In this document: one piece after another, positions 9,867 through 18,190 of the stretch | Layout: each line of letters begins with the position of its first letter | Numbering within the stretch: the stretch's first letter is position 1 | Origin: Rhinopithecus roxellana | Lineage: Eukaryota; Chordata; Mammalia; Primates; Cercopithecidae | NCBI RefSeq assembly: GCF_007565055.1 | Contig: NC_044563.1 | Span: 98,107,489 to 98,171,488 of the forward strand | DNA length: 64,000 nucleotides | Direction: 5' to 3' | Notes under the pieces: generated by a model | Database searches by the model: none | The model's input: the letters and a program-made list of their open reading frames with translations, nothing else | What the model was told of the DNA's origin: nothing | Translations under genes and position numbers: made by a program

Positions 9867-11690
9867 CCCTAACAAGGTAACTGTGAACCGAACTTTATTC
9901 CCCCAAAATTTACATGTTGAAGCCTTAACCTTTAGTACCTTACTGTATTTGGAGAGAGGGCCTTCAAAGGGGCAATTAAGGTTAAATGAGGTCATAAGGG
10001 TGGGGCCCTAATCCAATATAACTGGTGTCCTTAAAAGAAGAGACACCAGGGATGCTAACACACACAGAAAAGGCCATGTGAGGACACAGTGAAAAAAGTC
10101 ACGTGAGGACACAGTGAGAAGGCGGACATCTGCAAGCCAGAGAGAGGCCTTGGGAGAAACCAAACCTACTCACACCTTGATATTGGCCTTCCAGCCTCTG
10201 GAACTGTGAGAAAATAAATTTCTATTGTTTAAGCCTCTGTTGTGTGGTATTTTGTTATGGTAGCCCTAGCCGACCAACACACCCCCACAGTTTCAGATTA
10301 TGCAGCAGCAAAAACACACCACCAGTTCTCCGAACACAGCAGAAGGGTGTCAACAACCTATTAAACATATTTTACAGACATATTGTTTCAGTACAGACAA
10401 GGCCGAATATTAAAGGTTGTTTCTGCCTGATGTTTCCTCTGTCCACACAGACGCCAGTCTCCTGCCTGGAAAAAGCCAGAGACAGCACACATTCAATCCC
10501 CAACTCCACCCCCAGCTCCCGGGCCACCTCAAAGACGCCCAGCCAGCCAGACTACCGCAGGCCATGCTCTCCCTCCTGCCAAACTGCAGCACCACATTCA
10601 ACAAGTGCCGCCTTGTACTGATCATTACTTCTTTTAAAAATGGTCAATTAATACTGATTTTAACAGCAATGCAGGTTATACTTTTGCTCACCCAACACAA
10701 GAACTGGAAGTCTCTCACTCATGTGTATTTCACTCATGTGTATTTCCCCAACACCAGCACATGGGTAGGCACACAGATACTCGTTCATTCATTCGTCAAC
10801 AAGTATTTACTGGGGACCTACAATGTGCCAGACACCAAGAGAGACACTGTGAACAAGACAGGCACAGCACCCAGTCTCACCACACTTACTTTCTAGCCAG
10901 AGAGACTGACGTTAATAATAAATTATACACCTCATTAAAACTGTGATACGTGCTATGAAGAAGCACAAGATGCAGCGACTGCTCGTTCCTGTGCATGCTG
11001 GTCGGCCACCTGCCACGCTCCTGTGCACGAAACCTCCTGTCTCCCAAACACACATCAAGATGACCCTGTCTCTCCCAATGCTCCCGTCAAACCAACAGCA
11101 GCCCAACTCCCCCAAGACAGGCAAGAACCGGTCACAGCAGAGTATCAGCAAATTGGTAGGGTTTGTGCCTTGTACGCAGCCAAACACCGCAGGCCTCACA
11201 TCCCAAGGATGCGCTCGCCAGGCTGGGACACGGCCTCCCTCCTCCAGGCATCAGGAGGGTGGGGGGCACAGGTGGCCCCATGGGGCTCTGGGACAGGGCG
11301 ATCCTCTCCACCGAGCCCTTCGCGCTGTCTTCCAGGCGCTATGCAGGCTGGAGGGCTCTCGCGGAACCAGACGCTCTGCCCCAGGCAGGTTCTTCCCGCA
11401 GCGCCACAGCCCCTCCGGCTCCGGCCCCGCCAGCCGGCAGGCCCCTAAGTCGACCGCAAAGACCCTTCCCTCCCCGCCCGCTCCTCCCCTGCTCCCAGCT
11501 CAGGATCCTCCAACCCAGAGCCCGGCTCGGACCTCGGCCACCCAGCCCCTGAACCGCCCAAGCCGCGGCCAGGAGCTCCCACGTCTCGGCGCCCCTCAGC
11601 TGGCCCTGGCTCGGGGGCGGAGTCACGTACCCAGGCGAAGAGCACGGCCGCCGCGGGGGCGGCCTCCGAGGCGCTGGGCTCGCGCTCCAT
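3041..11690 (-). CDS. SERGEF: SERGEF (secretion-regulating guanine nucleotide exchange factor, DelGEF), 5' portion of a spliced gene, exons 1-4
   Basis: Spliced coding sequence join(11631-11690, 6613-6748, 5194-5349, 3041-3135) on the minus strand, 447 nt (149 codons), with consistent phases and GT-AG junctions throughout. The remainder of the protein (about 458 residues in human) must lie left of the window. The family folds as an RCC1-type beta-propeller; the repeat signature appears three times as YGQLGLGHKED, DGQLGLGHTED and FGQLGVPHG, each following a Cys/Ala-Trp/Cys-Gly strand. Known biology: DelGEF binds the exocyst subunit Sec5 and DelGIP1 and influences secretion; GEF activity is inferred from RCC1 likeness. 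The start at 11690 is the family start, although the frame is open upstream to beyond 11912. Long introns and a CpG promoter fit a housekeeping gene. Identification rests on the recalled protein sequence and on having TPH1 next door in the same orientation. Confidence 0.93.
3136..4745. other. SERGEF intron 3, unassigned sequence
   Basis: Part of the intron between exons 3 and 4. I see no exon-like segment with conserved splice sites and no repeat I can name with confidence. Open frames here are short and uncorroborated. Confidence 0.5.
4759..5080 (-). mobile_element. Alu (AluS-like), antisense, with small internal duplication
   Basis: The T-rich head 'tttatttatttttatttatt' is followed by reverse-strand Alu ending in the 5' terminus. 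It is flanked by the direct repeat TTGTGTGTGCTTTTTA (about 4748 and 5079). A short internal duplication, 'agctgggactatag' twice near 4890-4921, distinguishes this copy. Confidence 0.9.
5194..5349 (-). CDS. SERGEF: SERGEF coding exon 3 (residues 66-117)
   Basis: The acceptor is TATTTTGCAG|ATGGAGG and the donor is CTCACAG|GTGAGTTC. It encodes GGDLFVCGLNKDGQLGLGHT followed by a GWDFTIILT strand, the second RCC1 repeat. Phase is 1 in and 1 out, so together with exon 2 it forms repeat-like modules. Confidence 0.93.
5595..6095 (+). repeat. MIR fragments
   Basis: 'acatttattcaacattcaga' with 'gtgccaggtactgtttt', and later 'aacagattcagaaactgtgg' with 'gcccaaggccacatag', are MIR core signatures. The two stretches are separated by a non-MIR segment. 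Confidence 0.55.
6524..6667. repeat. 73-bp tandem duplication of the SERGEF exon 2 end plus splice donor
   Basis: Positions 6524-6594 and 6597-6667 are identical over 71 bases, a period of 73 bp. The unit holds the last 55 or so bases of exon 2, its GTAACTTCC donor and the first intron bases. The identity implies a recent event. The frame-preserving donor is at 6612/6613; the duplicate donor is at 6539/6540. Confidence 0.95.
6613..6748 (-). CDS. SERGEF: SERGEF coding exon 2 (residues 21-65 plus 1 nt)
   Basis: The acceptor is CATCCGTAG|GGTGCA, and the exon reads GANSYGQLGLGHKEDV through to TGGGGHSAVVT, the first complete RCC1 repeat. The donor is ACAG|GTAACTTCC. The last part of this exon and its donor are tandemly duplicated 73 bp downstream (see the repeat at 6524-6667). 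The proximal donor is chosen because it joins in frame to exon 3 as Asp66-Gly-Gly-Asp. Confidence 0.92.
6749..8420. other. SERGEF intron 1, first part, unassigned
   Basis: Single-copy-looking sequence with moderately GC-rich patches around 7.0-7.7 kb. I found neither coding exons with matching splice sites nor identifiable repeats. Confidence 0.45.
8428..8698. mobile_element. MER2-like (TcMar-Tigger) DNA transposon
   Basis: Inverted termini pair: 'ccataatccctatctgaaat' on the left with 'gataagggattgtgg' on the right. Inner 'tttcagattcagaattt' and 'ttttggattttcagagc' stretches match the MER2 type. About 270 bp, diverged. Confidence 0.55.
8868..8906. repeat. (ACAT)n microsatellite
   Basis: About nine near-perfect CATA units. 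Likely length-polymorphic. Confidence 0.95.
9040..9200 (+). repeat. MIR
   Basis: 'cctttaatcctcacaactaa' followed by 'ccatttcacagaggaagaaa' and 'agagaggttaagtaactt' is the MIR central and 3' consensus order. Confidence 0.75.
9290..9512 (+). repeat. L2 LINE 3' fragment
   Basis: 'ctccaggagggcaggaactc' and the terminal 'atggtgaatgaacg' match the L2 3' end. Interior diverged. Confidence 0.6.
9828..9866. repeat. (GC)n(AC)n alternating purine-pyrimidine tract
   Basis: Runs GCGCGCGCGCGC directly into ACACAC repeats, about 39 nt of uninterrupted alternation after 'atggat'. Located in SERGEF intron 1. Confidence 0.95.
9882..10282 (+). mobile_element. ERVL-MaLR LTR (MLT1-like), solitary
   Basis: Begins TGTGAACC and ends CCAACACA. 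It contains 'ccccaaaatttacatgttga', 'cctaatccaatataactggt' and a terminal 'gtgagaaaataaatttctat' polyadenylation region, typical of mammalian apparent LTR retrotransposons. An internal partial duplication of 'gtgaggacacagtga' lies near 10077-10106. No internal retroviral sequence. Confidence 0.8.
10283..11189. other. SERGEF intron 1, segment next to CpG island
   Basis: Contains a MIR- or L2-like piece near 10.79-10.95 kb ('caacaagtatttactgggga'). The rest is unassigned. Open frames on both strands have no family resemblance. Confidence 0.45.
11631..11690 (-). CDS. SERGEF: SERGEF coding exon 1 (residues 1-20)
   Basis: Encodes an Ala-rich leader, MEREPSASEAAPAAAVLFAW, ending at Trp20 just before the first propeller repeat. 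The donor is TGG|GTACGTG. The ATG has G at +4 but C at -3, so the initiation context is only moderate. The exon lies inside a CpG island. Confidence 0.9.
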
Positions 11691-12030
11691 GCGAGGTAGC
11701 TCTGCCGGCGCTTCCGGGAGGGACCGCACGAGGGCGGGGCCTGCCAGGGAGGGATGGGCGCGGGAGCCCGGACTCAGGGGCGGGACCGGGATCGCGGATG
11801 GGGAGGGCGCGGGGAGGGATCTGTTGTGGGAAGGGGCCCGCGGGCCAGGAGAGGGGGTGCGGACGCGCCCTCGGGCCTTTGGGGACCAGTGGTGGGCGGG
11901 GCCGGATGACAAACCCGGAGCCGCCTCCCAGTCAGCCCGCCCCGGCGGCGCTCGCAGCGTCTCCGCCCGCAGCCTCCTGTCGCGCTGGGCCTCTCAGCCT
12001 CTCGCTCCTCCCCCTCGTAGTCTTTATTTT
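11690..12030 (-). promoter_or_regulatory. SERGEF: SERGEF CpG-island promoter and 5' UTR region
   Basis: GC-rich, CpG-dense DNA runs from about 11.2 to 12.4 kb around the first exon. It has several GC boxes (near 11731, 11774 and 11894) and no convincing TATA box at the expected distance, as in dispersed CpG promoters. The exact transcription start cannot be read from sequence. The start is probably within about 200 bp upstream of the ATG. Confidence 0.7.
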
Positions 12031-12400
12031 TAGTCATAATTTCATGTTTCATGCAGGTGCACTGCGCGCCACAGTTCACAAAGCTCCTTCGTGTTTTTGT
12101 CTCCTTGGAGGCCTACGACAGCCCAGAGGGGCTGACAGGGCAGGGATGGCATCACCATTTGCGGGAACAAGAAATGGAGCCTGACGGGTAGGGCAGGGTC
12201 CTGCCGGGCATCTCAGGAGCAATTGTCTTGAGCCCGCTTTGATGTGCGTTCGCAAACGTCTGAGGGGGCGCCTTGGGAGGCGAGTGGAGTGGCACGTCGC
12301 CAGTGTCGCCCTCTGCACCTGGCACGGAGCGGGAACCCGCGCCTGGCGACGCTGAATGGGGGAGGCTGGTTAGCATGGACTCCTGCCGGGGCAGCCTCGG

Positions 12401-12993
12401 CACTCCGGGAATGGCCCTGAGCTCATTCTATTAATAGTACTGGACAATCGTCACCCAACGAACATTTCCATATAAAATGGCTTTTCTCAGACAGCGTCGT
12501 GTTGCTGGTGGGAGTTAAGTTCAATTTATCTGAAGGAAAATATGGCACTGCGTATCAGGAATACAGAACACATGGGGTCACATTAAAGATGTTCATCCAC
12601 ATTCGATAGCACTTGGCCCCTCTGCTGACACGGACCTCCAGCACTCACCGCCCTTCACGCCTGGGCTTCTGGGAAGTGTGTTAGTGAGCTCTTACACTGT
12701 TCTTTCCTGTTCTTTCACTCTATCTACTCTTAGGAATTTCTGCCTGTAAGACCACTTGAGGGCAGCCCTCACCTTTATCTCTCCAACGTGTGGCATCTGG
12801 AGAATGTCCATGACCATACCAAGAAAAATGCCAACTTTGGAGAGATAAAACAGCTCTTCATTCTCTAGGGATCTGAATGTGCAGGAGCTATACCATGCTT
12901 GCTGACTGTCTTATGAGTGGGCTTTTTTGTGCTGACCATTTCTTGCTAGCATGTGTAACAAGATGTAAATGGGACTCGTCCCCACTCAGTTTT
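12401..12993. other. Upstream flank of SERGEF, unassigned
   Basis: Intergenic, of ordinary base composition. Nothing gene-like or clearly repetitive up to the LTR target site. Confidence 0.5.
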
Positions 12994-13146
12994 TATCAGG
13001 GGAACCCGCCCCCAATATTTCAACATAGGTTCTTTCTATTTTCCACAAGTGTTGGCCAGCTGAGAAATAAAGAGAAAGAGTACAAAGAGAGGAATTTTAC
13101 AGCTGGGCCACTGGGGGTGACGTCACATATCGGTAGGACCGTGATG

Positions 13147-13232
13147 CACCCCCCCACCCCCCCACCCCCCACCCCCCCCACCCCCCCACCCCCCCCCCAC
13201 CCCCCCCACCCCCCCCCCCCCCCCCCCCCCCC
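13147..13232. repeat. Poly-C tract with A interruptions, (C7A)n to C20+
   Basis: An 86-bp block of cytosine runs of 6-8 separated by single A, then more than 20 uninterrupted C. It sits inside the ERVK LTR at what is normally a short C-rich spot beside the R region. The minus strand is a strong G-quadruplex candidate. Confidence 0.95.
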
Positions 13233-13403
13233 GCCAGCTGCAAAACCAGCAGGTTTTTATTAAGGATTTCAAAAGGGGAGGAGGTGTGTGAACAGGGAGT
13301 AGGTCACAAAGATCACATGCTTCAAAGGGCAAAAAGGAGAACAAAGGTCAAATGCTTCTGAGGAAACAGGACGAGCAAAATCAGAAACTCCCGATAAGGG
13401 TCC

Positions 13404-13462
13404 AACAAAGATCACAAGGCAAAGGGCAAAAGCAAAGATCACAAGGCAAAGGGCAAAAGCAG
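13404..13462. repeat. Short tandem duplication inside the LTR
   Basis: 'aaagatcacaaggcaaaggg' followed by 'caaaagc' occurs twice in a row with a period of 28 bp. Probably a replication-slippage duplication specific to this LTR copy or subfamily. Confidence 0.85.
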
Positions 13463-14173
13463 AATTACTGATAAGCGTCTATGTTCAGGGGTGCACGTGT
13501 TGTCTTGATAAACCTCTTAACAGAAAACAGGGTTCGAGAGCAGAGAACCAGTCAGACCTCAAATTTACCAGGATGGGGTTTTTCCCCACCCTAGTAAGCC
13601 TGAGGTTACTGCTGGAGACCAGGGCGTATCTCAGTTCTTATTGCAACCGCATAAGACAGACATTCCCAGAGTGGTCATTTGTAGACCTCCCCCCAGGAAT
13701 ACATTCCTTCCCCAGGGTATTAATTATTAATATTCCTTGCTAGGAAAAGAATTTAGCGGTATCTTCCCTACTTGCATGTCCATTTACAGGCTCTCTGCAA
13801 GAAGAAAAATATGGCTCTATTTTGCCCAACCCTATGGGCAGTCAGACCTTATGGTTGTCTTCCCTTGTTCCCTGAAAATCACTGTTATTCTGTTCTTTTT
13901 CAAGGTGCACTGATTTCATATTGTTCAAACACATATGTTTTACAATCAATTTGTTCAGTTAACACAATTGTCATAGTGATCCTGAGGTGACGTACATCCT
14001 CAGCTTACGAAGACAACAGGATTAAGAGATTAAGGTAAGACAGGTGTAAGAAATTATAAGAGTATTATTTGGGAACGGATAAATGTCCATGAAATCTTCA
14101 CAATTTATGCTCCTCTGCTACAGCTACAGCCGGTCCCTCCGTTTGGGGTCCCTGACTTCCTGCAACAAGTTTT

Positions 14174-14900
14174 GGCTGAGCAACAAATGCCGGTTACTCC
14201 TATATCATAAAGTAAGGTGCAAGACCACCAAAGCAGGACTGCAAAGCAACTGTCTAAAAACCAGTGTATGACTTTCAGTCTACAAAAAAGGTTGAGAGAC
14301 CAGAGAAAATTCTAGTAGGATATGTGACCACAATTATCAATGTGGTGTGGGTCTCACCCATCTCATGTCTAAGGAAAGTTAGTTTAGCTGGGTCCCTGAG
14401 AGAGCTTGGTATGCATCCGTCCAGATTAGGAGCCAGACAGGCTTCTGTCCAATCTGTTCTGAAAAATACAAGGGCTTGTGGCTGGGTATCTGCTCTAATA
14501 GCTGAGCAAAGACAAACTGATGCTTTCGGGAGGTCTTTCACACCCAGAGTTTTTCAAAATAAAAACTGTCCATTTCCCATACATGAACAAACTGGCTGGG
14601 GGATGGTCTTAGAACTTGTCCAAGAGAATTTCTGGAAGGGTGAAGTGACACCCACAGGAGAGTCAATCACTAGATTCCTTGAGGGTGAAGGAAATGAATT
14701 TAACAGCCCACAGAGATACATTTACCCACATCAAGAAATCCCAAGAAATAAGAAGATAGGAAGGTCTTCCAAAACGCCCACAAGAAAATGTCAGCATGAA
14801 ATACCAAGTACAGAAAACACTGATGCCAACTCACAACAGTATCAGACCAAAAAGAACTTTTCTCCTCCTTACCTCTCCTCCCCTCTACATCTCCCCAACC
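14174..14900. other. Intergenic, unassigned
   Basis: A plus-strand frame of 253 codons runs through here into an Alu fragment. It has no family resemblance and ends in repeat sequence, so I do not call a gene. Confidence 0.4.
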
Positions 14901-14904
14901 CTGG

Positions 14905-15003
14905 AGGAGTCCCAGGCAGCCTCTACCTCCTGGGATCAAGTGATCCTCCTGCCTCAGCCTCCCAAGTAACTAGGGCTACAGGTGTGAGCCACCTTGCCTG
15001 GCC
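14905..15003 (-). mobile_element. Alu fragment, antisense
   Basis: 'ctacctcctgggatcaagtg' through 'gtgagccaccttgcctggcc', the left-monomer part of an old Alu. Confidence 0.85.
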
Positions 15004-15820
15004 AGGATCATTGTTTTATAGATGAGAAAACTGAGGCTCAAAGAAGTTATTTACTTCAAGGTCAGTTTTCTACTTTTGATAAAGGAAGATTAGCTAGCTG
15101 CAAACCTTTTCTCTCACAAAAAAACAACTAGAAAATTTGACAGAAAATATTTTTAAAATCTATTTCAAGTCATTGGAGAGCTATCAAAGCAGCAAGAACT
15201 TGAAGGGCCAAGATCTGAAAGCTGAGAGATTATATTTGGCACTACTTTTCTCCTTGAAGCACTTGCTAATTACTAAGCAATGTCTTGGAGGCTAAGAATC
15301 TTGGCTGAAATCAACAACCAAGAAGCTGAGCAGTACCTTTAGCAATCTCATAGGGTAGGGATGGGAGGAGGGAATGGTGGACATGAAGAAGGGGACAAAA
15401 GTGGGAGTCCAGCGCCCCCAAGGAGAAGCCCTGGTACACACTCATAGTTTTCTCTTGAGATCCCTAAAGGGCTACACCCTAAAAGTCAAGGTGAACTGGA
15501 AATAGACCAGCCCTCACAAAGACTGAAGCTCAACTTCTCTTTGGCTCAATCCCTAACTGGAGTAAGACTTTACCAAGCCATTATATACTGCCTACTAGAA
15601 GCAAAAATTAATCCCCTCTTGTGGAAGATAAAATCATCCAGAAGCTAAGGGGGAATATCTGTTAAGAGAGTGACTGTATCAATAATTCTTTATATGTGGA
15701 AAATGAGGTGGGTTTTTTTGGTTTTGGTTTTTTTTTTTTTTTTTTTTTGCAAAGTCCTCTTGCAGCATAACTTCTCTAATAATCCAGTGTAGTAGACTTA
15801 GTGCATTTTACAGATGAGGA
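15004..15820. other. Intergenic stretch with a T-rich tract
   Basis: Mostly unassigned. A GT/T-rich run (about 15710-15748, ending in more than 20 T) is the only simple feature. 'ttttatagatgagaaaactg' near 15.01 kb looks like a MIR remnant. Confidence 0.45.
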
Positions 15821-15824
15821 GTGT

Positions 15825-16397
15825 AAACCAAAAATAAAATTCTAAGGCCCCCCAACCATCTGAATGGACTTTCTTCTAGGCCAGGGCACTCTAAAATGTA
15901 ACCTGAAAGGCTGATTCAGGCCATGACTGGAAGTGGGGGTGACACACATGCCTCTTTATACCTCTCCAGCATTAATATCAACACAGACCTTAAGTCTGAT
16001 AAGAAAAATTGACAGTCTATTCTCTTGGAAGCCTGCCATCTGGAGGCTTCACCTGCATGATAAAACTGGTCTCCGCAAACTCATACAGCAACCCAGACAT
16101 TCCTTTCTATTAATTGCCAATCAGAAAAATTTTAAATCTACCTATAATCTGGAAGTCTTCCACCCAACACTTTGAATTATCCCAGCTTTCTGCACTGAGC
16201 CAATGTACCTTATAAATATATTTGACTGAAGTCTCATGTCTCCCTAAAATGTATAAAACCAACCTGCACACTGACCACCTTGGGCACATGTTCTCAGGGT
16301 CTCCTAAGGGCTGTGTCATGGGCCATGGTCACTCATATTTGGCTCAGAATAAATCTCTTCAAATACTTTAGTGTGTTTGACTCTTTTCGTTGACAGG
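15825..16397 (+). mobile_element. Old ERV1-class solitary LTR
   Basis: LTR-like layout: a CCCCCC-rich start, the promoter-like 'aaaatgtataaaaccaa' near 16250, and an AATAAATCTCTTC polyadenylation signal near 16350 followed by a terminal GACA. Sequence style suggests a gamma-type (ERV1) LTR. I cannot name the subfamily and see no clear target-site duplication. Confidence 0.6.
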
Positions 16398-16976
16398 AAC
16401 ATAACACTGAGACTCTACCAAGAACTCTGAAGAGTGGTTACCAGGTTCCAGATGTGTTTGGCTTCTATCTGATATCCATAGGCTTTTTAAGAAGTATAAG
16501 ATATAATGGTTTTCCTAAACTAATAAAATTGCTAATATAAGTTTAAATCAATTTTTAACGTATGTTTGGGAAAAAGTAAATATTGGTTGAGAACATAAAT
16601 TTTGTGTTCATTTATTATCTCACTGAATAACAAACTTGTAAATCATAAATGTATATTACATAGTAAAACAAAGATTAGACCAAAATAGACCATAGTACCT
16701 TAAACACTTCCTATGAATTAATATATGGACTCTATCATATATTCCCTTAGAGAATTCAGGATTTTTTTCTTTTTTGAATTTGGAAGCCAACTTAAAAACT
16801 AGCAATAACTATGTACATTTTGGTGTGTCATTACTACTTGTATAACTCCAAATGGCAAAATATGTAGGTAAAGAAATGTAGGCATTCTGAAGGTCAGCTT
16901 TTGAGTGTCCTTAAAAAGTCATGAGGATATTAACTATGTCTTTGAACAGTGATTCACTGATTAAGAATTATTAACC
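16398..16976. other. AT-rich intergenic stretch
   Basis: No gene or nameable repeat. Lies between the ERV1-type LTR and an Alu. Confidence 0.45.
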
Positions 16977-17212
16977 GGCTGGGCATGGTGGCTCACGCTT
17001 GCAATCCCAGCACTTTGGGAGGACAAGGTGGGTAGATCATCTGAGGTCAGAAGTTCAAGACCAGCCTGGCCAACATGGTGAAACCCCATCTCTATTAAAA
17101 AAACAAAAATTAGCCGGACATGGTGAAGCACGGCTGCAATCCCAGGTTGCAGCGAGCTGAAATCATGCAACTGCACTCCAGCCTGGGCAATAGAGTGAGA
17201 CTCTGTCTCAAA

Positions 17213-17220
<8 letters not shown>
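16977..17220 (+). mobile_element. Alu with internal deletion
   Basis: The 5' end is intact at 'ggctgggcatggtggctcac'. About 60 bp of the right monomer are missing, with 'ggctgcaatcccag' joining directly to 'gttgcagcgagctg'. Confidence 0.9.

Positions 17221-17258
<38 letters not shown>
17220..17258. repeat. (AT)n microsatellite in Alu tail
   Basis: About 19 uninterrupted AT units grown from the Alu A-tail. Confidence 0.95.
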
Positions 17259-17261
<3 letters not shown>

Positions 17262-17442
17262 GCTTTTAGTTCAATTCTGTTCTCACATTTGGGTAACTAT
17301 TTACATATTCCTAGGTGCTTTGAAGACATATATTTAAAATGCATGAAAATTCTAAGACTTTCAGGACTCCTGATTTACCAAATATTACAAATACCCAGAG
17401 GTGAGAAGAACTGAAATCCATCATTAAAAATTTCCATTGTTT

Positions 17443-17735
17443 GGCCAGGTGCAGTGGCTCACACCTGTAATTCCACCACTTTGGGAGGTCGAGGCAGGCA
17501 GATCATGAGGTCAGGAGATCAAGACCATCCTGGCTAACATGGTGAAACCTCGTCTCTACTAAAAATACAAAAAAATTAGCCAGACGTGGTGGCAGGCGCC
17601 TGTAGTTCCAGCTACTCAGGAGGCTGAGGCAGGAGAATGGCGTGAACCCGGGAGGCAGAGCTTGCAGTGAGCCGAGACTGCACCACTGCACTCCCCAGCC
17701 TGGGCGACTATATCTTAAAAAAAAAAAAAAAAAAA
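17443..17735 (+). mobile_element. AluY-type element
   Basis: Full length with a direct repeat AAAAATTTCCAT on both sides (about 17428 and 17731), marking its target site. Confidence 0.93.
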
Positions 17736-18190
17736 TTTCCATGTTTCTAAAGTTGTGAATTATAAGGCTGTGCCTTTAACATTTATTCTCATGTGCTTTA
17801 GTCATACAGTGATTTTAAATAAACATCTTCATTTCAAAATTCAGTAAGTATGATTCTTCACCATTATCAAAGTTGTCAAAATAACCACATATAGTATGCA
17901 TAATTTGTGTTATATGCTATCTATTTTTTAATTTCTTTTTTTCTACATGTTCTAAGATTTGCTATCTATTATGATTTGCTTACAAAAGATTTCCTTGGAA
18001 CCAAACTATAAATCAGATCATCAATATTTCAAATAATTCCAGATTAGCTAGCATCTATTTACCATCAAATATACACTTAAGAGTTGATTAGCTATTAAAA
18101 TGTACAATGTAAAAATTTAAAACAGCATGAATTATTCTCAAAATTATATTTCTTATATAATATGACATGAAATACAAAGTTTTTTAATAA

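Larger units (their letters stand above)
11190..12400. other. CpG island spanning SERGEF exon 1
   Basis: CpG dinucleotides are frequent here, in contrast to the CpG-poor flanks. The island covers the SERGEF first exon and about 400 bp on either side. A long plus-strand open frame across it is a by-product of high GC content. Confidence 0.75.
12994..14167 (-). mobile_element. Solitary ERVK-class LTR (LTR13/LTR14-like), reverse orientation
   Basis: On the minus strand it starts TGTTGCAGGAAGTCAGGGAC and ends near CCCCTGATA, about 1.17 kb. It is flanked by the 6-bp direct repeat AGTTTT (12988-12993 and 14168-14173), the duplication length of betaretrovirus-like ERVs. Near its 3' end the minus strand has an AATAAA-type signal ('ggtttttattaagg' on plus). 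No gag, pol or env remains, so it is a recombined solo LTR. The family name is from memory. Confidence 0.85.

Noticed and set aside
11445..11912. N-terminal extension of SERGEF upstream of Met at 11690
   Set aside because: The frame is open, but the extension is GC-driven low-complexity sequence; the known family start is at 11690.
10943..12184. A 413-codon plus-strand open frame across the SERGEF CpG island
   Set aside because: Low-complexity Pro/Arg/Ala composition from GC-rich DNA, no family resemblance, overlaps promoter and antisense exon 1.
13123..13344. Gly-rich ORF on the minus strand
   Set aside because: Translation of the poly-C tract.
14264..15025. 253-codon plus-strand ORF in the intergenic region
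   Set aside because: Ends inside an Alu fragment, no recognised domain, no splice or promoter context.
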